This document shows, in pieces, positions 23,401 through 33,512 of a stretch of 64,000 nucleotides of DNA (positions are counted from its first letter, which is position 1; the number at the start of each line of letters is the position of its first letter). The notes under the pieces were generated by a model. The model was not told the DNA's origin. It searched no databases and saw only the letters and a program-made list of their open reading frames with translations. The stretch is from positions 24,278,001 to 24,342,000 of the forward strand of contig CM072337.1 in the NCBI GenBank assembly GCA_036874045.1, in the 5' to 3' direction. This DNA is from Cymodocea nodosa (taxonomy: Eukaryota > Streptophyta > Magnoliopsida > Alismatales > Cymodoceaceae). A program made the translations under genes and the position numbers.

Positions 23401-26400
23401 CATAGTACCTTGTTGTAAAGGACATAGGAAAGTGCAAGTAATTCTTAGGAATAGTTTGCTTATACAAAAGATAAGGTGGTAGTCTTACAAAGCTATATAC
23501 TTGATTTTCTCTATGAGATAGGACTTCTGGGGTGCAGGGTTGAGTCTACTACTGTAGACAAGAATCCCTCATTTTGGGATGAGTCTTTAGAGGTCTTTGA
23601 GGATACTGGTAGGTGCAAGTGATTGATAGGAAAGTTAATCTATTTGAATGTTGTGTCTTGGTATAGCATATTTAATTGGCTATTTGATTTATGCATGAGT
23701 TGGGATTGGTACGTTACTAGGGTGTTTTTTGTATGCTTGCTTACATAAAAATAAAACTTGGTTATTGTTTGATTTATGGGAAAAGTGGTCATTTATGTGT
23801 TAAGGCATATTTAAACTCCAGCTATGTAGGTGACAAAGGTGATAGGAAATACACTTTTAGGTATTATATGTATGTTAAGGGCAATTTAATGACATGAAGG
23901 AGTAAGAAGTTGAATGTGGAATCTAGATCCAATGCCAAGTCCAAGTACAAATCATTGACAAAAACAACTTGTAAGATGGTTTAGACTCAAATCCCTTTTG
24001 ATAGAATTTGTTTTTGTTGTGAAGGTTTTGTTGTTTATGTATTGTGATAACTAAGTTGTGATATTCATTGTCTAGAATCCAACTTTCATGAACACAAAAA
24101 ATACAAAAGTAGATTGTTATTACATTCAAAACATGATGCTATTATGGATCATTGGCATTCCTTATACTCAATTATTAGAGCAGTTGCTTGTTGTATTTAT
24201 CAAAGGATTGAGTGTTAAGACTTTTAAGATCCTATGTAACAAGTTAAACATGTTTGATATATAAAATTTAACTTGAGGGGGAGTATTAGTTATATGGGTT
24301 TTATATTTATATTATGTCTATTTGTGGGTAAATAGATATATGGATATTGTTGAAATAAAGTCTTTCTATTTTCTTCTATTGATACAAGTGAATGATACAT
24401 ACATATATAGGGTGTAGGATCCATACATAGATCTGTATACTCTCGATTACACGAAATATAACACTCTTCCTCAAGCTAGAGAATATATATCTATCATTTC
24501 CAACTTATTACAAAGATAATCAAAAGACCTATAACATAGCGTCTTGGTGAGAATGTTAGCACGCTCTTTAGAAGATGGAACGTGAGGAGTGCGAATAATA
24601 CCTTTTGCTACCATGTCTCTGATATAGTGGCAATCTATTTCTATGTGTTTAGTACATTTATGGAAGGTCTCATGTTGTACAATATAGATCGCAGCTTGGT
24701 TATCACAGTGCATAACAATAGGTTCTTCCACAGTCATCTTAAGTTTCCCTAAGAAGGAATGAAGTCATGTCAACTCATAACTAGTGAGCTGCATAGATTT
24801 ATATTCAACTTCAGCACTTGAACAAGACATCATATTTTGTTTCTTGCTTCGCCACAGGACCAGATTCTCTCCTACATAGGTAAGATATCTAGAGGTAGAT
24901 TTTCTGTCTCTTGCAAAATCGACATTAGAAAACATTTCAATCTTCAAGTGCCCATTTGCTTGATACAAAAGACCATTTCCCAGTGTCCCTTTGATGTAAC
25001 CTAGCACTCTTTGGACCCCTTAACAATCCCATAGTGTAAGAAATATTGAGCCTAGTAATAGTAAGATAAATCAACTTCCCAACTAACTTTCGGTAGCTAC
25101 TTGGATCAACCAATTCTTTCGAAGACAAGTCCCAAAAAGGAGAGTTCTGCTTAATAGGTGTGACTTCAGGTTTACAACTCAAGCTTCCTGTCTCTACAAG
25201 TAAATTAAGAGCATATTTTCGTTGGGATAGCATCATTTTTCCCTTAGAGTAAGTAAACTCAATACCAAGAAAATATCTCGGTCTTCCAAGATCCTTTGTT
25301 TTAAAGATCTTGGTAAGATGTTCCTTGGTCTTGGTAATACCTTCACTATCATTATTTGTAAGTAAAATATCATCAACATATATAGTTAGAACAATATAGC
25401 CTCGATTAAAATGATGAATGAACACAAAGTGATCAACAACACATCTCTTAAAACCTCCAGCAAACAACACTCTACTCAGTTTATCAAACCATGCTCGGGA
25501 GCTTTGTTTTAGCCTAGAGATAATTTTCCTTAATCTGCATACTAGTTGCCCCCCTTGGGCAACAACATACCCAAGGGGTTGTACCATGTAAACCTCTTCT
25601 ATCAGATTACCACAGAAAAAGACATTCTTTATATTAAGTTGATGAAGTTCCCACTATTGGTTGACTGCTATAGACAGTAGGACTTTGATAGAATTAAGAC
25701 GAATAACTAATGAAAAAGTTTTAGCATAGTCAACTCCATACTCTTGTGTAAATCCTCTCACAACCAATCGAGCATTGTGTCTCTCCATTGAACCATCTGG
25801 TTTGTATTTTACCATGAAAACCCACTTGCAAGAGACAAGATTTGCATCAGCCGAATAAGAAACCAGCTCTCATGTGCCACGTGACCATAAAACTTCTATC
25901 TCTTGATCTATGACATGCTTCCATGTTAGATTCTATAAGGCTTCCTGATATGTCTCTGGTACATTCTCAGATATGACAGCTAAAGCAAAGGTACGACAAG
26001 AAAGACTTAAGTGGTCATAAGAAACAAAACTAACAATAGTGTGTTGGATGCAAGTGCAAGTATCTTTGCGGAGAGCAATATGAAGTTCACCAAAATCTAC
26101 TGGAGGCTGGTAAAAGTAGTTAGTGTGAGGATTTGCATCTAAGGAGGCCCTTGAGCGGCTAAAGAATCAACTTGAGTACGTCGTCTCCTGTGATATACTT
26201 GTAGTGGCCTTTCCTCACCCAAGTTGTCATCCTTAGTAGTGCTTGAAGACTCTACACCATTATCCCTTTGGGAATCTTCAACCAGAATGCTATCATCCCA
26301 ATTGACAAGAGTCAAACTAGGCAAAGGGAGTTCAATGTGACTAATATCTCTTGAGAAATAAAGCTAATCTTTAGAGAAATTAACATCAGCAAAGATGTAA

Positions 26401-29400
26401 TAGTATTTCATAGGGAGATAATAATACCTATAACCTTTTTGGGTTCTAGAATGCCCCACAAACACATACTTGATGACATAGACATTAAGTTTATCTAGAC
26501 CAAGGTTAAGATCATGAACATATGCAGTGCATCCAAACACTCTAGGAGTAAGTCCAAATAACTTTCTATCAAGGTAAAAGCGATCAATAGGAATCTCTCC
26601 CCCTAATGGAGAGGATGACATCTTGTTAACAAGATATGCAGTAGTAAGGATAGCATCAGACTATAAGTACTTCAGAACTTTCATATGAAGAAGAAGACCA
26701 TAACATAAAGTGTATCCTTACTTTCTATCACTATTCGAACCTAAGTTGGCTTCCCAAACTTCTCCCAACATTTCTCTGATTTATGGTTTGTTTTCCCATA
26801 GTGAGAACAATGAATCCTACGCCTTCCAGTCCCAAGATTGAGACAGCTATCCTACTTGTTCTGTGTGTTTTTGACAACTAAAGTTAAGACCTATTGTATT
26901 TCTGCACCTATCATATTGCTTACTTTGGAGATGCGTAAAACTCTGGCAAAGGTAGTCCCTAAATCTAGTGTAATATCTCCTCTTAAAAGGTACCATTAGA
27001 CTTGAGACACTAAGTCCATTGGAAGACCAGATAGGAAGACAGCCACTTGGAGATCATTATGATACCTTTGTAGTATCACAAGATTGGTGGTAGGTGGTTG
27101 AAGAACATTTAATTATTCAAATAAGGACCTCATTATCCCGTAATACTCCTAGACTAATTGTTCAAACATTCGAAGTGTAAATATCTTCTCATAGATGTCA
27201 TAAACTCTCAAAATGTTTCTCTTTTCTGCATACATTTGTTTTAGGGTGTCCCATATAAGTTTTGTAGGGTGAAACATCATCACACCCTTAGCAATTGATG
27301 GCTCTATATTGTTTTCAAGTCAAGTAATAACTACAATATCATTAGCAAACCAATCATCATACATAGCATCCTTGACATTTGAAGACAGTTGAGTGAAATG
27401 TTGATTCTTCTTTTGTGCTGCCACAAAGGTGAGGAAACTCAACAACCACGTATGGTAGTTGAGCTCATTGAGCTTAACTGTTGTTCCGGATAGTGGTCGG
27501 ATCATGGTTTCTTAGAAGACCATCAGGTCCTATCGTAACAACAAACACCGGTAGATTCAGCAATTATTGTTTGCACAAAGGTCAGCAACCACTGCTGACC
27601 TAGATACCTTCGCACTTTGACATCAACGAAGGAGAACCTAAGAAGCCAGACGCACATGCCTAGAAGACTCAACGCTACTGTTCTCGTGACCTACAACAAA
27701 TGCCCGCTTAAGAAGGATGCTACTTTTCCAGTAGACGCTTGGGAAGAACATGTCTGCACCTAGAGATGCGCGGGTGCCCGCAGAGCATGAAACACATGTC
27801 CCTATGAGAAGGATAAACATGCACCCACACCTGACTATCGTTTTGGAGACATGCATACCTGGAGACATGGAAATCTGCAACAACAGATGCCGCAAAAGCT
27901 CATTCACCGATCACCGTAAAGACTCACAGAAGCTCATTCTCTGATCACTCTAGCTCTGATATCATGTTGAAATAAAGTCTTTCTATTTTTTTCTATTGAT
28001 ACAAGTGAAGAATACATACATATATAGGTGTAGGATCCATACATGGATCTGTATACCCGATTACATGAAATATAACAAATATCTATGTAAAGGGTTAGCC
28101 ATGTATATATGTAGTCACCCACTAATGCATCTAATGTGGACATGGAACTTGATGGGCATTTATCTGTGTTTGCCTCCCTTTTCTTGCAGAAATAATGTGG
28201 ATTTAAACTAGCCATAGGCCCTGATGGAGGCTCCCAATAGCTGACATCATTTAAGCAAAATGAGTAAGGAAGAACTCAAGGGTACAAACTTGGAAATCTT
28301 GTGAGTTTGGTTCTAAATTTTCTGTGATTATTACTCTAATTAGGGGGTAGAGGGCTCAAAACTAATAGGTGCAGATTTTTCTTCCAATCTCATGTTTTTC
28401 ATTTTTCTGCTATCAATATCATAATCTACATCGTATGTACACTTAAAATACATTAGTAAAGTTACCTCCTTTGCAGCCTTTGACAGAGCTTCCAAGTAAG
28501 AAATGCAAGAGGTGTGGTATTTATGAAGCAGATCGTTTAGAGAATGATGATGTATTTGATGAATGGGAGCTTTGTCCTGGTGATTTTGTTGATAAAAAAT
28601 ATATACATTTTAAGGCAAAGGAGTTTATTGCCACCTTCAGGTGCAATTCATGTGCATCTTTTGAATCTGGTGAGTATGCTCCATATGCTCTATTATTTGC
28701 AAATTTTTCTTCATCTTTACTGGCTTTTGTTGTTTCATACATTAACAAGCATGCATATATGTAAAGGTGACAAAAGGATGGGCATGAAATAAATAGGTCA
28801 TCTGTTTATGACATGGTATTATTATACTTCAACTCAAACTCAACATGATTAATAAATTATTGTCAAAAAGACAATTAGTAAATTAGTTGAAACTTTCCGA
28901 TTTGAACACACACATCATAAATTGATTCTTCTGGTACTTCAAAATGAGGCATGCCTTACCTATTTATTTAAACATGCCATACTTTGAATGGGATGGCATG
29001 ACATAATTAACATGATTAACTTTTGAGAAGGATTTATATTACATTTTTTATGTTAAAACATAATAACAATAACAACAATCCAAACCATAATTCCTTTACG
29101 TGGAGCTCGCCATGTGAATTTAATTTTCCTTGTATTTCTATTTATGGTTAATTCATTAGTTATATTACATAAATTTATTTTTTTTATAATTCTTAACCAA
29201 GTACTTTTTAAGTCTACTTCTACTTCTTTTAATTAATTCTTCTTTTCTAATTATTGCATTCCTTGATTTCCTAATGATATAATGAAGTCATTTAAACTGA
29301 TTTTCTCTTATCTTATTTTCAATTGATACAATTTTTATTCTATTCTTAATAAAATTATTTTTTAGCTTATCATTTATAGTATTATCACTCATCCATCTAA

Positions 29401-32400
29401 GCATATGCATCTTAGCAATACTAATGTTTTACACATAATTAGCCTTTATAGTCTACTATTCTAAGCCATAAAAGTGTAGCTGAGTGAATAGCAATTTTAT
29501 AAAAAATTTATTTTTATTTTAAGAGTATCCTCCTATTACATAATACTCCAAAAACATTTTTTCATTTTAAACATCCTATTTTAATTTATGAATAACATTC
29601 TTTGTAATTTCATCAGGTACTTGTTATAGAGTCTAATTATTTAAAAATATTACTTTTATGAATCTTATGGCCATGTAAGCATATACTTTTATTAGTATTC
29701 TTATTTTTGTTAAATTACATTTTATATATTCAGTTTTTGACCTATGCAATTTAAATCCTTTGGACTAAAGTATTTCTCTATAATTTTAATTTACAACTAA
29801 TTCTTACTTTACTTTCATCAACTAAAATTATATTATCAACAAATAACATATACTAAAGGTATTTTTCTTTAAATTTCCTTAGTTATTTCATCTATAATCA
29901 AAACAAATAGACATAACGAGGACTCTTGGTGTAAATCTATGTCTATTGAAAATTTTTTAATTTCTCCTCCTCTAGTTTTAACACCACTAATAAGTACCTT
30001 TTCATACATGACCTTTATAATATCAATATATTCTATAAACACTCCTTTTCTTTTAAAATCCACTACAATATGTTTCTAGGTACTCTATTATAAACTTTTT
30101 CTAAATTAATGAAAACCATATTAATGCTCATTTTCTTAAGTTTTCTATTTGTTGTTTAAGTAAATAAATAACTTCATTATTGACTTATCTGACATAAATC
30201 TAAATTAATTTTTTGTAATTTTAGTTATGTACCTCAGTCTTTGCTCAATTATCATTTTTCATAATTTCATAGTTTGATCTATTAACTTAATATTGCAATA
30301 ATTATTACTATTTTGTATATCTCTTTTATTTTAAATATAGGTGTTAAAGAACTTTTTCTCCATTCATTTGGCATATTTATTATATTTAAAATTATATTAA
30401 AAAGCTTAGTTAATCATTTAATTTCTACTTTACTCCTACACTTCTACACTTTAATAGAATACTATCTGGTCTAATATTTTCTTCCATTTAATCCCTTAAT
30501 AACTTCTTTTACCTTCAAACTACTAATTCTTCTAAACTAACTTTAGTTTATATCTTTGTACCACTACATAAATTTTGCATGTAAGATTTTTCTATGATAG
30601 ATTCATCAAAAAAATTACTAAAATATTTATACCACTATCTTTTATTTCATTTTCTTTACTAAAGTTGTATCATCCTTGTCTTAATATACTCGATTAAAAT
30701 CTCTAGATTTTCTTTTTCTAGCCTTAGCCAAATTATATGTTCTATTTGCTCAAATTATCATATAAATCTTTATGAGGCTGTATTCCAATTTTACCAACAA
30801 TTTTCTCACATTCCTTTTTGCTAATTTATACTCATTTAAAATTTTCTCATTTTTAAATTTATGATAAGTTTTATAGCATTCTTTCTTTTATTTTATTATT
30901 TTTTGTACATCTTCATTCCATCATCAATTTTTTTTACCTAGTGGAGCTACCCTACAAGACTTTCCTAAAATTCACTAGCAATCTTTTTAATACAAGTCTT
31001 TGGTTGATTCTAAAGTTTATTTACCTCTCTATCTAGTATAGTTTTTCTTTTAGAAGTTATTTTTAGATATCATTTTCTTTTCACTTAGATTCTACCTTTT
31101 AATTCTTGTGTTCTTATGTATTTTAGTCTTTTTCTTCAATCTTAATATTAACATCTAATACTAACAACATATGTTGCGCAGTTAAGTTTTCTCTTAGAAT
31201 AATCTTGCAATCTTTATACATTCTTTAATCTATTTTTTAGCAAGCAAAAAATCTATTTGAGTAGTAATTGAATCACTTTTAAATGCAACTAAATGTTCCT
31301 TTCTTTTCATAAAATAAGTATTAGCTACTAAAAGGTCATAAGCTACACTTAAGTCTAAAATTGAATTTTCCACTTCGTTTGTATTATCAAAACTAAATTC
31401 TTTATGGCTTCTTTCATGTCCTATACATTAAAATATATCAACTTAAACATATATAAAGGTAATCTAAATATGAAAATACCATTTAAAAACCAAGGATGTC
31501 TGTCATGATAATAATCCATACAAATAAAAAATATCTTAGAAATAAATATTCTGTAAATGTTGGATTGAGATAAATAGATCATAAATGGGCTTTGCATTTA
31601 AGTCTGAACATGATCTTTGCATGTTATTTAGTGTGTTTATGACTTAAACCCATTTATTCTAAATCCCTTTATCTAGCATGTCAATGTGTCAGAATAGAAT
31701 TTACCATATTTACATATATGCCTCTAGTAACATTGGAAATCATATATTGTACAAATTGTTGATCCCATGCATCTGCTTCTGACTCATACATCATCATACA
31801 CTTGATGTTGACATGCACTAGAAAAAACACATAAAATTCTATCATGTAATTTCAAGGAGTTAGTTATTTGAAGAGTTTTTTATAAAGTGCAATTAAGTTG
31901 AGGAAAAACCATGACGTCATTTTTCTTAATAGGATTGAATCAGGGGCAGAATCAATGTTTTACAAGGAGGTTTGGGTTTCTTTCAATATAATATAATATG
32001 GTACCTACTTTTACATGTTTAGCAGGTAATTTTGCAATCTCCACCCCCCCTTGCACACAACCGGGCGGTCAGAACATAAGGGGGAGAGAAAGGGGTGTGC
32101 AAAAGTACCGTCACACCTCCCGCTGCATGTAGGTAGTCGGAGACATGGACGGGAGGGGTGGTACTATAATATACTATATTTATATATTTAGCAGATAATT
32201 TTTCAACCTCCCCTCTTGCACACAACAAGGCAATCAGAAACACAAGAGGGGTAAGCGGAGAGAGAAGTATGCAAAATTACCGTCATGCCTCCTGTTGTGT
32301 ACAGACAACCAGAGGTATGGGAGGAGGGGGGATGCTACTATTATCACTAGGAAACTTTTGGCTTTAACGAGGAACATGGGGGAGAAGACTTGAGTGGAGG

Positions 32401-33512
32401 ATGGAGGAGGGAGGTGCTGATGCTAGTAGCAGCATTGAAGTAGGGGCGACAACGGCATTGTGATAGAAGGCAGTGGCCACATCAAGGTAGATGATGCAAG
32501 ATTAGAGTATGGGTGATAAGGAACATGAGGGCGGGAGGAAAGTGGTGTTTATGCCAACAGTGGCATCAAAGGGTTGTGATGATGTTGTTGGGGTAGGAGC
32601 TGACCATGGTGATGTAGTGGGTGGGAGGAGAAAGAAGAAAGGAGATTGGGGAGTAGATGAGGAAGAGGGTGTGGGGAGTTGAGGTTAAGGTTTTTATTTT
32701 AAATGTCAACTATCTATTGTTTATGTATGGTTGATATTAGTCTTTGATATTTCCTTCAGAAGTGATTTCTAGTTTCACCATTAAAAAAGCTTCATATAAA
32801 AGATTTGGATTTCTTTATGACACACACAAGTTATATTTAGTTCACTGACTTATAATTTTTCCACGTTGTTTGGGTTTTCAGACAGCGCTTGATTCTGCTC
32901 TGCACTTTAATAAATCTGCATGATAGAACTTGTAACAAAGCAAATTTTTGATATAAGATGATTATTGTCAGTATATTCATGTGATGGTGTTCCAATTTGA
33001 AACAAAGGCAACATAAGGTGAATTATACACTCATAATGATATGCACGATTTTTTCAATTAATCTTGACACCTTAGCAAGAATAACACACTCTTGATTTCC
33101 ATTGCATTAAATCATTGCTTGTCTGTATGATACATCATATATTAAAGTGGTCCCCATGGCAAGAAGTACGGCAAGATAATTTACATTAAACATGCATAAA
33201 AATTTTCAAATGTCATAACTTTCAATGTATAGCATCTATGATGACAGCTGAATTCCCATGCTGATAGGTTCCGACCAAAATGCCGGCAAGATGAAGAATA
33301 TAGCCGTGGTGATAGTAGTTGGCGTATCAGGTTCCATTATAGTCATAGTTGCGTTGGTAGTTGGATATAAATATTGGCTGAAAAAGAAGAAAGTGCAGAA
33401 TCAAGCAAGTTTTGTAAAGCTTTCTGAAGAGGCTGACGACATGGAACATGAACTTGGTATGAGGAATGTCAATTGCAACGAAGGCGAAGCTCCTCTGAAG
33501 ACCGACACATAA
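17427..33512 (+). CDS. Plant type I membrane protein of unknown function, 4 exons over 16 kb
   Basis: Exons: 17427-17496 (donor CACG|GTAACA), 20542-20717, 28477-28669, 33268-33512. Junction phases 1, 0 and 1 agree and give 227 residues. Residues 1-24 are a signal peptide (MKSDRCRFLPAVSCLLLSF...). The lumenal or outer part (25-157) opens with NPVTLESILIYTSHKWL and has six Cys: C55, C92, C95 (CKRC), C115, C138, C141 (CNSC), plausibly three disulfides. A membrane helix spans about 158-183 (IAVVIVVGVSGSIIVIVALV), then a basic stop (KKKK) and an acidic tail (SEEADDMEHELG). I recognise it as a conserved plant-only family carried as a domain of unknown function; the exact family number was not confirmed. 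Introns of 3.0, 7.8 and 4.6 kb are packed with transposons, yet all exons and splice sites are clean, so the gene looks active. Confidence 0.85.
17511..17536. repeat. (CT)13 microsatellite in intron 1
   Basis: It starts 15 bases inside intron 1 of the membrane-protein gene, just after the donor. Confidence 0.9.
18030..18560 (-). mobile_element. RTE-like LINE, 3' fragment (copy 2, antisense, intron 1)
   Basis: An open stretch at 18141-18332 on the reverse strand reads KNRVGIAHIKNKIKENQLKW, with MIDNTRKDELKNDF before it. This is the C-terminal piece of plant RTE/BovB-like LINE ORF2, where the usual pattern is HTRxDxIRN...VGVAPIxxKMRExRLRWFGH. A short TTG-type tail (GTGTTGTTGTA on the minus strand) near 18029-18046 marks the 3' end. 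It is 5'-truncated. Confidence 0.75.
18660..19490. repeat. Diverged repeat region rich in GGTTTGACC/CTGGTTC words
   Basis: Many variants of TTGACCAGTTCAA, GGTTTGATC and GACTGGTTGCA on both strands give it the look of a non-autonomous DNA transposon. Clear terminal repeats were not found. It lies in intron 1. Confidence 0.35.
19491..20541. other. Rest of intron 1, nothing recognised
   Basis: Ordinary AT-rich intron sequence up to the acceptor TTTCTGTAG|GA at 20541/20542. Confidence 0.6.
21707..21726. repeat. (GA)10 microsatellite, intron 2
   Basis: Uninterrupted GA units; the surrounding intron is otherwise AT-rich with nothing recognised (20718-22390). Confidence 0.9.
22390..24347 (+). mobile_element. 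Old Ty1/copia remnant, sense strand, intron 2
   Basis: Broken frames follow the order of copia pol. YFIYIDVTLFKSKPY (about 22427-22470) is the integrase-RT linker. LYVDGI (about 23332) stands for the YVDD block. KQYLS...VKDIGKCK (about 23390-23440) and GKLIYLNV (about 23630) are RT C-terminal blocks. NPTFHEHKKYKSRLL (about 24077-24120) is RNase H. A polypurine tract AACTTGAGGGGGAGTA at about 24270-24285 marks the edge of a 3' LTR, which begins near 24284 and is cut by the younger copia element at 24348. Many stops and frameshifts; no 5' LTR was identified. Confidence 0.7.
24348..24463 (-). repeat. 3' LTR of the copia element
   Basis: 116 bp bounded by TGTTG...TAACA, nearly identical to 27965-28077. 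Next to it inside the element is a polypurine tract (CTTGAGGAAGAG on the minus strand, about 24464-24475). Confidence 0.92.
24471..25587 (-). pseudogene. copia pol: reverse transcriptase and RNase H remnant
   Basis: The minus-strand frame at 25587-24937 carries QGGQLVCRLRK, YVDDILL (catalytic Asp pair present), DLGRPRYFLGIEF and GKLIYLTITR. A frame change then leads into VDFARDRKSTSRYLTYVGEN (about 24920-24860). 24737-24471 reads IVMHCDNQAAIYIV...CHYIRD, which is RNase H. These blocks order as in intact copia pol, but at least two frameshifts separate them. Confidence 0.88.
26364..26621 (-). pseudogene. copia integrase C-terminal remnant
   Basis: The reverse-strand frame has VFGCTAYVHD and the YVFVGHSRTQKGYRYY block, typical of the end of copia integrase. 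The catalytic core upstream (26650-27000 on the plus coordinates) is too broken to read as one frame. Confidence 0.8.
27320..27505 (-). pseudogene. copia gag N-terminal remnant
   Basis: A short frame begins with VKLNELNYHTWLLSFLTFVA, matching the 'L-x-G-x-NY-x-W' opening of copia gag. It stops after 61 residues. Confidence 0.7.
27949..27964 (-). other. Primer-binding site (initiator tRNA-Met type)
   Basis: On the minus strand TGATATCAGAGCTAGA follows the 5' LTR directly and resembles the common plant copia PBS TGGTATCAGAGC. Confidence 0.85.
27965..28077 (-). repeat. 5' LTR of the copia element
   Basis: 113 bp, TGTTG...TAACA in plus orientation, partner of 24348-24463. Confidence 0.92.
28670..29060. 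other. Start of intron 3, nothing recognised
   Basis: AT-rich intron after donor TCTG|GTGAGT. No repeats with a clear edge before about 29060. Confidence 0.6.
29060..31430 (-). mobile_element. RTE-like LINE, long antisense copy, intron 3
   Basis: Reverse-strand blocks follow ORF2 order. The endonuclease end reads LDLSVAYDLLVANTYFMKRKEHL and SITTQIDFLLAKK (about 31360-31230). The RT reads VFIEYIDIIKVMYEKV and IDIDLHQESSLCLFVL (30050-29890); the LHQ-S-L block is the RTE/BovB type rather than L1. Then comes a frameshifted palm-end stretch, SKGFKLHRSKTEYIKC (about 29755-29705). A 3' tail of TTG/TTA units lies near 29060-29085. Many stops make it inactive. Plant RTE elements typically have this endonuclease-RT layout in one frame of about 1000 codons. 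Confidence 0.8.
29869..30063 (-). pseudogene. LINE reverse-transcriptase fragment
   Basis: The longest open piece of the intron 3 LINE: 64 codons covering the RT fingers and palm, with LHQESSL and LIIDEITKEI. It is part of the larger element. Confidence 0.8.
31431..32018. other. Intron 3 spacer
   Basis: AT-rich, no recognised element. Confidence 0.5.
32019..32355. repeat. Tandem duplication, two copies of about 169 bp, intron 3
   Basis: Copy 1 begins at TTAGCAGGTAATTTTGCAA (32019) and copy 2 at TTAGCAGATAATTTTTCAA (32188); the offset is 169 bp. Both continue through TTGCACACAAC, a GGGG-rich patch, CAAAAnTACCGTCA and CTATTAT-like ends. The copies differ by many point changes. Confidence 0.8.
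32356..33267. other. End of intron 3: purine-rich stretch then AT-rich DNA
   Basis: 32350-32690 is rich in GGAGGA/GATG words without an intact frame. The remainder leads to the acceptor CTGATAG|GT at 33267/33268. Confidence 0.55.

Larger units (their letters stand above)
24348..28077 (-). mobile_element. Complete Ty1/copia retrotransposon, antisense, short LTRs, decayed coding region
   Basis: A 3730-bp element with both LTRs, a primer-binding site and a polypurine tract. The flanks are GATAT on the left and AATAT on the right, a 5-bp target duplication with one mismatch. Reading on the minus strand: gag start (SGTTVKLNELNYHTWLLSF, 27320-27505), gag and protease region broken, integrase C-terminus (LFGLTPRVFGCTAYVHD, 26364-26621), reverse transcriptase with the YVDD box (25587-24937), RNase H (HCDNQAAIYIV, from 24737). 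Frames are interrupted, so the proteins are not made. The LTRs differ by about five substitutions and two small indels over some 115 bp. It sits antisense in intron 2 of the membrane-protein gene, so its own polyadenylation signals do not cut the host transcript. Confidence 0.93.
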
